A stretch of DNA of 64,000 nt from Siderastrea siderea (Eukaryota; Cnidaria; Anthozoa; Scleractinia; Rhizangiidae): NCBI GenBank assembly GCA_964030785.1, contig OZ034969.1, forward strand, positions 31,979,601-32,043,600, read 5' to 3'. The notes beneath the pieces are model-generated. The model was not told the origin of the DNA and ran no database searches. It was given only the letters and a program-made list of their open reading frames with translations. The position numbers and the translations under genes are program-made. This document shows positions 11,500-24,608 of the stretch, in pieces (positions within the stretch are counted from its first letter, which is position 1; each line of letters starts with the position of its first letter).

Positions 11500-14400
11500 C
11501 TGTTAAAGGAGGATTCCTCGAATGCAGTATCCATGGGTTCCATTTCAAACTGCTCATCTTCATCAGACTGGTATTGGGCACTAGGGCTAAAAAGGTATCA
11601 CTGAAAAGTTAGCACATGTTTACTCACAATGTAATCTGGAACAACTACAATAAACAGAATAATAACTGCCACACTTGCTCAGGAAAAGTTACACTGCAGT
11701 TCATGCAGTGCTTGCTACAGATGTACCAAGTGCAAAGGATTGACACACATATAACCAAATACTTCTAACCAGTCATCTGTGTAAAATGGACAATTTTATA
11801 ACATCCTTGAATATGTCAAATTAATAATAAAAATAATAATAACAGACTCCTGCAATGCTTACAATTAGTTATCACTCTTAAACCTTTCCTAAATAAAAAT
11901 TTTGGAAGATAATGGGTGTTTTGTCACTCTCACAAGGCAAAGGGACTAGCACTTTGCCATGTCATATTAGCTTACCTTGTTGCCCTACATGTAAAGAACA
12001 ACATTCTCTTCATCTTTTTGTTGTAGAAGAAATAATTGAAAGACCAGAGACTGCCTTCCTCACCATAAGGGTCTGAGTCAAGATCAGGGTTATAACTAGA
12101 AGGGACAAAACAAAATAGATACTTAATGTGCAAGAAAACAATACACTGTAGTTGCAGTACACATATAAACCCATTACAAACTAAGACAACCCTTTCAATA
12201 GTGCTTGAAGTAGGGAATGTATCCAAAATAGCAGATAGCAGCTTACACTTTGTGACAGACAAGGGTGTTAAATTTGATTGGTAGCCTCTTGTTTTCACTT
12301 ACCAAACACGATTGTCTTGCCTGACAAATCTTCATTGAATATTGGTTTTATTTCTTTGATTCACAACAAGAAATTAGCTGACTTAACTCAGTAGAGTACA
12401 CTTAGCATGTACTTACATTGGCAGTCTGCAATTACTGAAAGGGCTGTACAATTGTTTTAAAATGTTTTCATTCAGTCACTTTTTTGCTATGCAGTAATGG
12501 TAAGGATTGATCATTAGGTAAAGGTGAGGGTAATTCACATGTTAACCAATCATACTTGAAATGGAGAGAATGATGGTTCAAACCAGAGCAAGGCGATTAA
12601 ACTCTTGTGTCAGACAAAACTACACAACAGGTACATAATTAAAAGGGTACAGGCAAACTGATGAGGGTTATAAGCCTGATGTTGGACTAGTAAGTGTTTC
12701 TCTGTGCTGCTGTGGAAGGTCATTGGAAAATCTGAGGGGTTAGAGGTACATTTGTATCAAAAGCCAATGTTTTAAAAGGACAGTATGAAGCTAAACTGGA
12801 ATTGGCAGGGCCACTTAAACAAAAAATTCAAAAACCTTCCAGGGGGGATATGGATATTAACTAACTGAGGTTTGACTATACAAATTTTACAAACTGTAAC
12901 ATGTTACCTGAAAATCTCACAGTCTGCAAGATTTATCTCTTCATCCACAGCAGCCCATAACCCAGTCTTCAGAGCCACAAAGGGCTCTCCAACAATTGCC
13001 GACAAATTTCCATTGATTGCATCAATAACCAGCTGCAAATTTGGCTCACGAGAAAACTCGTGAGATTTAACATTGCTGAAGTCGTAATCTGGATTAAATG
13101 ATGCATTCAGAGTGGAAATCAAGTAGAATAACATCTTGCGACTGATAGTGTCACACAGTACTGCTTCTTCTTGGCTTTCTGTGCTTAATGTTCTCTGCCG
13201 TACATTTGCTAGGATACCAGGGTAATTGCTGTTGGTGGGCGATATGCTACCTGGATTTGTAGTCTGAGGCGGTGACAATGCCTGAAGTTCATTGGGACCA
13301 CTGCCTTCATTCAGAGTTTTGTACAGTTTCTTGTCACTACCAGCCATCTTGCAAGAATAACTTTCGATTCTAAAACAAACAAAGGTTTGTGTTTATGTCC
13401 ACGACTCTGCATGCTGCAAATCCTGAAAAGTGCAACCCTCTCGAGTGGAAATTGTTGCCCCATTTTCAGATCACATTACAGTGTTCATTACAATGGAGAA
13501 TTTTTCCTTCAAATTAGGCCTGTTCATGTGGATTGCAAACAATGGAACAAAATTCATTTCCAGAGAACATTACATGTATTTGACAGGAGTAGAGAGTTGT
13601 ACCAGGTCCTATTCCTGCTAGACTAGAGAAAGAAAGCAACTGAAATGCCAAATGTGAGGGAAACAGCAAAATATTAGACTCATAAGTTGGTTAAGTATGA
13701 TCATCTGGGTGAGTGTAGTCCTGCACGAGATGGACTGTTTGTGGTGACACTGACTGATGGTTCGACAGCCTGAGCGGAAGTCATCATCACAGTGGTGATG
13801 ATGATGATTGCTGCTCAGGTTGTCGAAATGTCAGTCAATGTCACAACAAACAGTCCTTCTCAGGATTACACTCACCCAGACAATCACATTTGACTAACTT
13901 ATGTTATTTTTTTCTGAAGCATCTCAGCGGTCCGGAATCCTAAATCCTTGAATCTGATTGGCTAATGACGCGCGCTCCAGCGCATGACGGCCGAGAAGTT
14001 TAAATACGAAACAAACTCCACACAAATGCGTTTTGTTGAATGAAAGCCGAGAATGTTGAGGACGAAAGAGACTCAACACGAAAATACTTCTGAATGACAG
14101 GGACAAAAAGAGGGAAAAAATAAAATAAATATCTCGGAGACCAAGATTTCTGTGTGAGCTTTCCGTTAATTCTGCTAATTGGAAATCACTGGACTGTAAC
14201 AGCATGTTGACAGTCGACAAATCGCAGTTTTTCTTGATCAGCAAAAATATTTCGAGGCTGATACGTTTTCAACCTGTGACATAAATTCAAACAGAATTAT
14301 TCTCAGCCTTACAGTTTACATGTAATTAAAGCTTTCCTTAAATCTCTTGTGTTACGACCGAAGTCAGAATAGTTTGTCGTGGACGCGGCTGTCATTAAGT

Positions 14401-15085
14401 AAACATGTTAATTGAAGTGAGGCCGACAAGGCTCGGTTACATTTGAATTTGGCGCATGCTCAACAGGGAAAGTCGAGGCGGCTGGCAGAGGTCCCTTCCT
14501 TTTCCCGACTTATCTAGGAAGATCAAAGAGCCTCTGCTCGCAGGGTACAAAATCATTAGCTGCTGGCACATTTGAAGACGGCTAAAGTCTGATTAAATAC
14601 ATGAATACAACATGCTGGTTTTGAAGAATCCTTTGGCAAAAAATAATTTGTGGTCATCAACAATAACTCAGCTGAGAGTGCTGTGGTTTGAACAAAACAT
14701 GATCAGTACTTACATAGCAATATCGATCTCAACTTTCCACCCTGAAAATATTTTCAAAGTCACGCAAACGTCTAGCTGTGGTCAAAGTTCGGGGAAGAAA
14801 AATTACTGAAAACTGAGTCGAAATCGGGAATAAAGCAATTCACTCTGGATATCGCTTGGGACGATGTGGCTAATAGGCTTACCCGAAAATTTTAATTCTC
14901 GTTGCTTTGGATTATCAAAACGGACACGGTCCAAGTAACTTTGACAGTTCACCAAACGCGATGGTTGTTTACAAAATCATCAAATGACAACCATCTTCTT
15001 ACCTTCCATCGATTTGACTGTCTCCTGTGTTCGTAGAAATGGCAGCACTAAGCGTATCCAACCTAGCATTTTCCAAAAGCTTCAT
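11500..15085 (-). CDS. MAF1: MAF1, repressor of RNA polymerase III (four coding exons; terminal exon not found)
   Basis: Exons: 15085-15003 (ATG), 13369-12908, 12095-11976 and 11586-11500, all with GT-AG borders and compatible phases, giving about 250 residues. The start MKLLENA, the join at [10 protein letters not shown], the [13 protein letters not shown] and [13 protein letters not shown] segments, and [25 protein letters not shown] are hallmark MAF1 sequence. An acidic tail follows ([13 protein letters not shown]). In eukaryotes MAF1 is a phosphoregulated nuclear/cytoplasmic protein that shuts down Pol III transcription under stress. The last exon found ends in phase 2, so at least one short exon remains, probably only a few codons given the usual family length of about 250-260 residues. 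The ATG at 13347 is internal, not the start. Confidence 0.95.
13681..13903. mobile_element. Foldback element in MAF1 intron 1
   Basis: Two roughly 100-bp inverted arms meet at a GATGATGATG-rich centre near 13787-13812. Matching outer motifs include CATAAGTT and CTGGGTGAGTGTA with their inverses. The arms differ at scattered positions, so it is not recent. There is no coding capacity. Confidence 0.65.
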
Positions 15086-15950
15086 ATTTTCTTTGTGCTT
15101 TCTTTACAATTCGCCTCTTGTCACTTTCGAATCCTCCCTTTTGATCTATAGGTCGGAACTGGTCGATCTTTCTACTTCTGTTGACCAATCCTCGCTTCCT
15201 TCTAGCTCAACAGAGTCTTTGTCGATTTATTAATCGCTTACTACACGAACTAATAATCGACTTCTTGCTAATCGAATGGTGTCGGGGCTTTCTTCCACTT
15301 TGGGCGCCAAATTTTCCCTCAAAGAAGTTGACGAAGGGGCTCCGCTCGCTCGGATGCATTAAGAAGATTTCCTCCTCTACTCGAAAACTCGACAACTTAG
15401 CCCACAATATGGTGAGCAAATACCCAGAAACCAGGTTTTTACACAACTGCGCTGATTACTGAGGATGTATCGCTCTGAAATGACACCAAAACTTGTTTTC
15501 GACGAAGTACAAAATGGCGCATATAAACAATGTTTGACTGAATCGACAAAACTTAGAACTGACGTCATCAGTCACAAAGAAAGAAAATGAACTTTGATCA
15601 GAGCAGGGGGGGGAAGCAAACTTCGCCAATTTTCGTGACCTGATGATCCACCGAAAATTGACGTCACATCCGGTTTCAAAAATCGGCGAGCAGCTCGCTC
15701 AGTGAGTTGCAAGATGGACGCTCGGGAGTTTATGGTTTCTTCTTTCTTGTGACCACCACTGACACGCAATTGCTTATCTTGAACACCAGAGATGTTACAA
15801 AGTTACTGGATTATCTATTTCAGCCGATATATTGGCAAAACAGAAATGTTTAGTACAGTTTTGATGGCATTTTCCAGGCAGCTTCGTGCAATGTCATGGC
15901 GAGTGTGTCGCAATTTTCAATACATGTGCGGATCAAACTTTTGCTTCTCG

Positions 15951-16320
15951 TGACTCCTGATTCAGTGTAATTGTCAATTTAAATAGCCTATGATGCGTGA
16001 AATATAATGAAGAAAACGCCAGCAGTAACAGTTTGGATTGTTAACATCGGGAAGGTAATTAACACTCGACGTAAACTGCTGGAAGTCCTACTATACTCTA
16101 TCGAAACTACTCTGCACAGTGATACCTGATATCGTCTCTAACGGAGCTGCTCAAACTTTTGCCTCTCGTGACCCTTGATGCAAAGGAATCGTCAATTAAA
16201 ATAGTCTATCCCGAGTATAGTACAATGAAGAAAACGTCGGTAGTCACAGTATGTTGTGTTAACACTGGGAAGGTAATTAACACTCGCAGAAAAGTGCTGG
16301 AAGCAGTATCGAAACCAACC
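15951..16320 (+). repeat. Diverged tandem duplication, about 205-bp unit
   Basis: 15951-16100 and 16155-16320 share order and wording: ATGAAGAAAACG, then GGGAAGGTAATTAACACTCG, then GTGCTGGAAG or a variant. Divergence is around 20 percent by eye. Both copies keep a possible donor (GGGAAG before GTAATT), so a duplicated exon is possible but not shown. Confidence 0.55.
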
Positions 16321-17016
16321 GCGGACATGTTTAGAAGCACTCCTGATGTGGCAGACATCTGTGTACTCAAGCAGACTCAAGGTTAGTAGTCTTGTGTTTT
16401 CGAAGTTTCCGTTTTACGATGATGGGTAGACACAATTTGTTTTTCTATGGGAATGTATTTTTTGTGTTTCGTTGTTTTAAAAGAAGTCTGAATAAAGAGA
16501 ACTGCATAATTAATGAATGAATTTTATCTGATTGAGCGATTCCTAGGTTGGGGGGAGGGGGGGGGGGGAAAGGGGAAGTAGGGATGGTGAGACGAACAAA
16601 CCAGCGTTGTAATAACATAAAGTAGAATCCTGATTTCTCAAGCTCTCGGTTTCTGAAAACTGGCTTCCCTTTCCCAGTCAAACACTGTAATTTTACCCCG
16701 ATTTTTCAAACCCCCAGATAATTCAAACCAATTCCCTTTTCCCCAGGAGGTTCAAAAAATCGAGATTCCACTGTATGTTTAAGATTGGGATTACCAATAC
16801 AAATTGTCGACATAATTGCAGGATTATCTAGCTACCTTGCCCTTTTAATATACATGTATTCCCTCTATATTACTACAAGAAAAAGAAATAGTCCTTTATT
16901 GATCAGGCTTGTTTGGAATTTTTAATTAATTCCAGTGTTACATTGCTTGTGATGTTGATGTTTTTGTAGTTAAATACAAAGGCATCAACATGTTGGTCAC
17001 TTTTCTACAAATTATA

Positions 17017-17426
17017 CAGCACCATTCAAAAGTAAGTTGACACTCAATACTTGATCCTCACATGAATCAAGTATTGAGAATCGAGACTCGATAATTGATT
17101 TTTGATTCACAATACTTGATTCCTGCACAAATCACCCAACCGGAACAGCCTTTGTTCAGTTTCCGGTATTTGCCTCGTGTCTCAATAAAACATCAAAACA
17201 AACAAAACCAAAACCAAAAAAGATTATCTTTCCCCACATTTCAAAACGTTTCAGCTCTATACATAATTAACTCAAACTCGATTTTGGATTTGTGCGAATT
17301 GGAATAGTGTTGTGTTAGTCTCGATTCTAATTTTTGGTACTTAATTCATGCAGGAATTGAGTAATGAGTAGCTAGTCAAGAATTGAGACTCACAACAAAC
17401 TGTCAGCTTACTTTTGAATGGTACTG
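17017..17426. mobile_element. 410-bp TA-flanked MITE (Tc1/mariner-like ends)
   Basis: The ends are CAGCACCATTCAAAAGTAAG and, inverted, CAGTACCATTCAAAAGTAAG, each flanked by TA. Repeated CAATACTTGA and CAATTCTTGA motifs follow inside. There is no transposase. The TA duplication and CAGTA-type end fit a Tc1/mariner superfamily derivative. Confidence 0.72.
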
Positions 17427-18047
17427 TACAATGTCTTTATTGGCATTGGTTACTACGTTTGTACATGTACTTTCAACTGCAAGGATAGACAGTGGTATTT
17501 GTCATCCACATGTGATCTACATGGACAATTGTAGCTGCTCATTCAAGTATAAAGCATTCTATGTGCACCCTAGCTGTCATGAATTTCATATTCTTTGGTG
17601 TCAACTTTGTCATGTGACATTCTGTCCTAAAGGTCTTGTTACACTAGGACATAAATATTGTCTTTCAACTATTGGTAGTCCCAATTTTAAGACCTATCCA
17701 TTTTTGCTCTTTAAAAAAAATGATTATTTTTAATGAATTTTTACACCTGAGGCTACACATTGTCTGCACTTTGCCTGCTGTAGTTATTTGATTTTGTTAC
17801 AACACAGTGACTTCTACCAAGTCTCTTCATGTAGAAAACATACCAACCCTTAACTTTAGGTAAATCTATTGCATTCATGTAATTAGTATCATATCTTTAG
17901 CTTATTAATCTTACGTATAGGTACATACACGTTCAGATTTGTGAATACAAGTGTATAACAAAAATAAAATTGAGTAGCCAAAAGCCCAAGTATGTAACTA
18001 TTTTAATGTCAGGTAGATATTTGTCATGTACTATCACCGACATTTAC

Positions 18048-18262
18048 TTAACCCTTTCACCCCTAGTAGTGGCCAAAATTTAAAATTCAAGAATATGCTA
18101 AATTTCTTTTTTTTTTTTTCAAATCCCCCCAAACAAACAGTACCCTGTGAAAGTACTGCCAAAGAGGTTTCATTTGAATGGTCACACCATAGGATTTCAT
18201 CCACAGACTCAAAAGTTAGCACTACATCACATGTCTCCATACTCCCGGAGTAAAGGGGTTAA
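18048..18262. mobile_element. Small TIR element (TTAACCC family) inserted in a diverged repeat
   Basis: It runs from TTAACCCTTTCACCCC to CCGGAGTAAAGGGGTTAA. Similar ends occur near 3246-3434, 25262-25445 and at the Polinton target site near 42491, so this is an abundant local family. The flanking sequences 17861-18045 and 18266-18440 resemble each other, suggesting insertion between two diverged repeat units. Confidence 0.55.
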
Positions 18263-18554
18263 TAAAATCTATAGCATTCATGTAATTAGTATCAAATCTT
18301 TAGCTTATTTGCATACAGTTACTGATAGTTGCATGTTCAGATTCATGAATAAAAACATATAACAAAAACAAAGTTGAGTAAGCCCAAGTATGTAACTATG
18401 TTAATATCATGTACATTATCATGTACTATCACATACATTTACATGTATTTGCTAAATGATTAATAATGTAGATATAATATGATATCTAGCAGTTCTTGTA
18501 ATGAATAGAAAATGAGCAATATTTGTTTTTTAACTGTTTCATTTTTGATCTAGA

Positions 18555-18740
18555 AGGCTGTGAAGACTCCTAAAGTTGCTTTCAACACATAGTTTGGGAC
18601 TATTCTTGTGAGATTCCTGAGCCTGCAAAGGTTTGTCTCTGAGATGAGTACTTTGGTTGCAGACAGGATTTTTCCCTTTGATCAGCATGCTGGACACAAA
18701 GATTTATTGCTTTCCTTTCAATAAAGTGGCTGGGTCTGTC
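18555..18740 (+). other. Candidate 3' terminal exon with AATAAA signal
   Basis: A pyrimidine-rich stretch ending in AG at 18553-18554 precedes a short open stretch that stops within about 40 bases. AATAAA follows at about 18720. The upstream exons are not resolved and no family was recognised. This could equally be a non-coding transcript end. Confidence 0.3.
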
Positions 18741-18842
18741 ATGTAAGGAAACATGACCTGCAGCATACAACAGAGGAAGAGATGTTGGTTTCTGAGCCCA
18801 GATCTATGTAATTCTCTTGAACTGTGTTTGTTAACATTAAGT

Positions 18843-19061
18843 AATAAGTGTAAAGAAGATCCTCGCAGTTATTAACGCAACTTATACAGTTGCGAAAAGA
18901 AAGCCTGAAAAAATCTGGCTTGCCGGGATTCGAACCCTGACCTCTGCGATACCGGTGCAGAGGTCAGGGTTCGAATCCCGGCAAGCCTGATTTTTTCAGG
19001 CTTTCTTTTCGCAACTGTATAAGTTGCGTTAATAACTGCGAGGATCTTCTTTACACTTATT
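18843..19061. repeat. 219-bp near-perfect palindrome with tRNA-like B-box sequence
   Basis: Arms of about 105 bp (18843-18947 and 18957-19061) are complementary with one mismatch seen, around a 9-base centre. Each arm carries GGTTCGAATCCCGG, the RNA polymerase III B-box core, plus the flanks found in the SINE at 24090-24345. It looks like an inverted duplication of the 3' half of that SINE. Confidence 0.8.
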
Positions 19062-20380
19062 TCTTCATTCCGCAGTTCAAATATATGAGTTTCATATATT
19101 TATAATTTCATTGTTAACATTGTTAGCCATCATTATAGTAGTAGTGACATGTAGCACATGAATACCTGTATATCAGTTGCTGTCCATAAAATTTGTTACT
19201 CAGCAACAGAAACAGTGTTGTGCTACCATAGCAACTTGTATGGTATGATGAGATACTGTCAACAGTCATCCATAATAATAACCACGGATGCATGATGATG
19301 TTGAAAATTTGTCAGTCTTTTTTCCTGTGTTCTACTCAACAGATGTGTAGTCTCAAACATTTGTTAACCAGCAACAGTACTCATCTTGTGTTGTGTCATA
19401 GTTATTGTGTAGTTCCAGGAAAAAAATCCATACCCACCACATGGAAGGTCATTGGAAATTCCTAGGGGAAAGGGGCTCTCAAAAGGCAAAATTTTAGAAG
19501 CAAAGTATGAAGCTAAGCTGAAATCTCTTGGGGGGGGGGGGGGGGGCAAAACAGAAAAACCTTCTGTGGAGGGAGTAAAGATATTTTCTGGAACTACACA
19601 TCATTCATGTAACCAGTATCCAGTGTAGGGAAAGATATTGCTCATCATCCATTATGTGTAGGTGACCATAAATGACATTTACCATACAGAAACCAGTTTG
19701 TAATTCCCAGTACAGTTATGTATACAGTAGGTTGGGGCTACACTTAATTGTTAGTCTTGATTATCTGTCAGGCAAATCTGTTGGTAAAAAATATTCACGA
19801 CCCTTATGATCAGGATGGGTTGCTTGAACTTGACCTTGTTGTATAAGGTTACTGGTTGATTCCTTGATTTGTAAGTCTTCTGTCCACAACCACAGTATCA
19901 GTGGATGATTACAAATAAGGATTGTGCGATGAATAAGCTGACATATTGACTTCAGTCAGCATCTGGCTTTGATTAAAGACAGCTTTTATGTAGCAGTTTA
20001 ATTATGAAATTACTAAGCTGTTACTAGTAGTGTGCACAATTAAGTAATCAAAATGTATAAAAAATACTTAATAGGACAATAATAATAAAGCGTTATTGTT
20101 TGTCTTACGATGTGGTCACTTGTGATGTAGATCAATTATATATTGAGAATTTAATAATATAGAAAAAAAGAAAAGAAAACAGATAAAGGGAAGTCTTGGC
20201 GGTCAACAGCGACAAAGCACCACAAGGAGTATTGTTTCAGATTCTGTGTTGTGAACAGTCTCTCTAAAAAACAAAGAGTGTTAATGGGGTTCCCACTTGT
20301 TAGAAACGCCGTCTTTGCGATGTTTTGTTAAAAGGAATCTTATTCTACAACATAGGCTATTTAAATAAAGAATTACTCAC

Positions 20381-20445
20381 CTTGAAGTCATCATTTTAAC
20401 TGATTTTCCGAATCCTGTGAAATTCGAGGGAGACAAAGCCGCCAT
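20381..20445 (-). CDS. Candidate first coding exon, unknown gene
   Basis: An ATG in a good context (AAAATGG) opens 21 codons plus two bases, ending at a strong donor (AAG before GTGAGT). The peptide starts MAALSPSNFTGFG. No domain is recognisable and later exons, expected to the left, were not identified. A short ORF and one donor are weak evidence alone. Confidence 0.35.
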
Positions 20446-21282
20446 TTTCCTTACAAAAGAACGCTCGAAAACAACGCAGTTTATAAACCTTTATTTAGAA
20501 TAATCTCTTCACTAATCAAATGGAAGGAAAGAGTACATATTTCATTTCATTGTCACGAAAATGTAACAGGAAAATTTATCGCCGATGAAAAAATATGGCC
20601 ATTTTACTCACCAACTGAACGAAACTGTCGCCGTCAATTTTGATTTTCCCGCCCGCGGAAGAAAAAGGCTGTTTTTGGACCGGATGTGACGTCAATTTTC
20701 GGTGGATCATCCGACCACAAAAAAAGTCCCAGGCGTAGTCAAGTGTGGATCAGAGAGACAAATGGAGGAAAGAAAATTGGACGGTAAATGCTGGGAAATG
20801 AAACACCTGGCACGTATGATCGTTCAAAAAGGTAGTGAAAACCTGTTTAACACGGAGGGAATAAGCGCTGCATGAAACCTGCGCGTTTTTCGGGAACGAG
20901 GAAAGCTCTCTTTCTCACCGGTTCGGAATAAACTGAACTCTCTTGCATTCTGCCTGTCCGCCTCTCTTCGCTCCCGGGAGGTTGCCGGGGTCCCGGCGAC
21001 CCCAAGATTGGAATCTGGTCAAGCACAAGAAAATTTTAAACTCTTGCTTGCATTTGCTTTCTGACTATCACGGCATCTTGTTGACTCTTAAGTCATGCTC
21101 TCGAAAAAGTTCAAAATTTTGTCAACTCTTTGGTTCGAAGGTTAAACCTGTTTTAAAAAACAACTTCTCACCGTCATCTCGGCAAATTATACAGCCAAAT
21201 TGCGAAAGACATTACCTGTAGCATCAATACTTGCCTTCTCATTTGTGGAAAACATGTAGCTATTCGCCCGGCGCACAATTTC

Positions 21283-21360
<78 letters not shown>

Positions 21361-21364
21361 GTTA

Positions 21365-21398
<34 letters not shown>
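21283..21398. repeat. (ATT)n microsatellite
   Basis: About 38 nearly uninterrupted trinucleotide units, with two G interruptions near 21361-21367. The homopolymeric Tyr and Asn open frames across it are artefacts of the repeat. Confidence 0.95.
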
Positions 21399-21808
21399 TT
21401 GTTCTGTTTTTTTTTATTGCTGTTTTTTTAACATATCTTTTTTTCCTCATTCTTTCCTTCTACATAATCTTTGAATAAAATAGGAATTTACAGCAAAAGG
21501 TAGTGGTCGGCATTTTCTTTCTCTTTTGCTAGGTTCCTGGCTATTTATTAAATTAAAAATTTCCTTAGTTTCATCGAATATTAAGTTCCCGAGGAAGACT
21601 TAAGTTTGACTTCTTCTGGCCTTCCGTGTGTTCGTAGTAGGTCTGTTTTGTTATATATACTCTGCATTTCCCATTGAAATTAGAAGGTTGAATGGTTCTC
21701 GGCAAGTCGTGCGCTTCGAACTGAATACCCAAGCTTCCTCGAGCAATCGCGCCTGCATCAAAATTGGTGACGTAACTGGCGGCATGACGCTGAAACCTCG
21801 AATACGTG

Positions 21809-22114
21809 ATAAAGGCGCTGTTACACTAGGCAATTTTTCTTGCAACTTTTCTCGCAATTTTGTTGCGAGGTTGCGAGACAAGCTGCTCGCAACGTTGCCT
21901 AGTGTAACACTTCTACGCAACGCTGGAAAAACAAAGGTGTTGCAGCGTTGCGAGGGTCATCGCGAAAAGTAGAACCAACTTCTACTTTTCGCAACGATTG
22001 TGGCAACAAAAAAGTTGCGAGAAATGTTCATTTCAGGGTATGTTACGCTGGGCAATTTTTCATGCAACTTGCCTATCGCAACAAAATTGCGAGACAGTGT
22101 AACAGCGCCTTTAT
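21809..22114. mobile_element. 306-bp MITE with GTTACACT ends
   Basis: The terminal motif ATAAAGGCGCTGTTACACT is repeated inverted at 22096-22114. The interior contains several TTGCGAG/CTCGCAA inverted motifs that would fold extensively. No coding capacity. Confidence 0.75.
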
Positions 22115-23283
22115 ACTTGAGCTCTTGTTGTTGAGCTTGTTCCAAGTTTAAAATCAAATTAATAAGGGCTCTTATTTATTTACTGTTACGTCAATTATAA
22201 TCTGTAGTGAATCACAATTAGAGTTGAAATTGGACATAAAGCCGTCTGAGCTGCTCACCTTTTTTTTCTCTGCCTAATGTAAAGCTTAAATCTTTCGAGA
22301 TATCAAAACAACGGGAAATACAGAGTATAACAACACATATACGAACACATGGACGCCCAGAAGAAGAAAAAAGAAAGCGTTCCTCGAGGATCCTTCGACG
22401 AATCCAAGCTGTCGAAAGAGGAAAGAGCGGAAATAATTGAAAAAGTTGTGGAGCGATTAACAAGAGAGGGATCTGACAAAGTCCCCGACTCCAACAGAAC
22501 GGGAGCTGCTAAAGAAATGGGCATCATGAACAGTTTTGCTTGGAGGGGATGGTAATCTTGGTGAATGAGAGGCGAGGTTTTAGGATATTTGCCGAGGCTA
22601 ATCGCGAAGCAATCGACGATTTGAGGCGCAGTTAAATTGAAAGGTTGCGAGGGCGGTCTGGAAGGTGAGAAGAAAGTGACGCTACTGACTGAGGAGTACC
22701 ACAATTTCTGGAATCAGATTAGTAATCATGAGAAAGACTCCCTGGAGCTGCTGGTCAGTTTGCATACAAGAAAATCAAACAGGATAGTTGTTATTGTGTA
22801 TGACATTTTAACGCTGGTTTATAACCTTTTATTGATTAACCTAGCTATCCACAGTATTGCTAGACTAAACTCCATCCACTATTTGCGAGATTTTTCCTGA
22901 GACTTTTGTTTGAATTTTGAAATTAAAGGTCCCAACTGTAAATACACCACGATTCTGTAATACTCTATCTTGCCTTATTTTACACATATGTAATCTTGTT
23001 CTACTGTCTGCCAATAGACTAATCACCGAAGACGCAAATAACGTAAAATCCCCGGTAATTCGAAGCGGTGTGTCACCAACGACTATATATGGATGTGGAA
23101 ATTGCTGCAAGAAATAAAGAAAAATTTTGATAAGCAGCCATACCTATGGCAACATAGAAGACCCTCAGTTGCCTCACAAAACTTTCGGAGTGGCAGAAAG
23201 GCAGAGTGCATGTAATATCTGGGACCGGAATACCCACTCTAGTAAAAGAAGGGTACTAGTAAAGTTTTTAAACGGTGCATTCT

Positions 23284-24608
23284 GTATTTACTCGAATAAG
23301 CGCCGCGGTGCTTATTAAATTTTTGTGCCTCAAATGCGGCGCTTATTCCAGGGCGGCGCTTATATATTTAAAAATTGGACGCGACAAAGAAATCTCTCTT
23401 TTAATTTAACGGTATATTTTGTATCTGTATGAAAATTTTACAGACTCAAGTAGTTTAAGGCCTGGGTCAAGGGCCTTAGTTGGTAAAAAATGATAAATTG
23501 GTGATATCATTGACCAGGTAAATGGCAGTGAAACAAAAATTGGCACATATAAAGTTCTCGTCATCCTTAACATTTTTACTATAATATGCATTTTACTAAG
23601 ACACGTGACATGTCACGTGACCATTTCTCGGGAAAAAGTACGTATTTGAAGAATTGGCGATGGTTTTTGCATAAAATATGAAATAATAACACTTTTCCCA
23701 TTCAAATTAACTATCTCCAGTTCCTCACGTTTGGAGTGATTGTCTATGGTTCTTTAAAAAAAAAAATATGAGGGCAAAGGTCATCTTTAGGTCCAAAATT
23801 CCGGCTTTGGTAATTTATAATTCCAATTATAAATCTTTAGGAAGACCATTCCAAGCGTAGAAAGTTAAATATGTTAGATGTCTATCAGAAACGCTAATTT
23901 GCTTATCTGTAACACTAAAATTCGCCACCAATTCGCTAATTTACGTAATTTTAAAATTGTGATCACGTGACACGTGATCAAAGTAATACGTTAAGGCAAA
24001 AGAGAACAACAATATTTATCTTCAAGGAAAATTTCATCCAGTTCCAGGCAACTTAGTGGGAAATATAGTCGATCAACCATATTTTCCGGACGAAAAGAAA
24101 GCCTGAAAAAATCAGGCTTGCCGGGACTTATGCAGTTGCGTATATTCATAATTTCATCTTCATCTTTCCCGGGTATATTTCGAACCAATTTAATGACCAG
24201 CTCCCAGTTGGCTTGTTAGCTCAATTGGTTAGAGCGCTGCACTGGTATCGCAGAGGTCGGGGTTCGAATCCCGGCAAGCCTGATTTGTTCAGGCTTTTCG
24301 CAACTGCATAAGTTGCATTAATAACTGCGAGGATCTTCTTTACATATAGAACTAGGTATTGTAAGAATTCTAAATAGAGAACTTAATGGGCGAGCGGTGA
24401 AATATAATGACTTTGAACTGAAGAACATCGCAGTTTGATCATGATGAAAAGAAATTTCCAATGCTGTTTTAGAGTTGCTTCGTAGTGGTTTTTAGTTAAA
24501 CGGAATTCCTCGAATAAGCGCCGCATTAGGACCACGGCGCTTATTCGGGGGGCGGGAATTCATGATTAACTTTTTTGTCTCAATTGTGGCGCTTATTCGA
24601 GTAAATAC
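23284..24608. mobile_element. 1.3-kb TIR element carrying a SINE
   Basis: The ends GTATTTACTCGAATAAGCGC are inverted. Further copies of GGCGCTTATT lie just inside both ends. The tRNA-derived SINE at 24090-24345 sits inside and probably inserted later. No transposase is visible. Confidence 0.6.
24090..24345 (+). mobile_element. tRNA-derived SINE-like element
   Basis: 24225-24285 contains an A-box-like TTAGCTCAATTGGTTAGAGC and a B box GGTTCGAATCC at tRNA-like spacing, with a possible acceptor stem (GGCTTG with CAAGCC). The T stem is one base short and the anticodon stem has a mismatch, so it is not a functional tRNA. Flanking CCTGAAAAAATC and GATTTGTTCAGG form an outer inverted repeat. Confidence 0.65.

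Larger units (their letters stand above)
15086..20380. other. Gene-poor region upstream of MAF1
   Basis: It holds repeats listed separately and one candidate terminal exon. A 32-bp block containing TGACGTCA at 15643-15674 recurs inverted at 20679-20710. No confident protein gene was found. Confidence 0.5.

Noticed and set aside
13924..14244. 106-codon minus-strand frame in MAF1 intron 1
   Set aside because: No recognisable features; it lies inside an intron and looks like chance.
21187..21450. Poly-Asn and poly-Tyr proteins
   Set aside because: These are translations of the (ATT)n microsatellite.
24225..24290. Functional tRNA gene
   Set aside because: A and B boxes are good, but the T stem is one base short, the anticodon stem has a mismatch, and repeat flanks match the 18.8-kb palindrome. 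A SINE is the better call.
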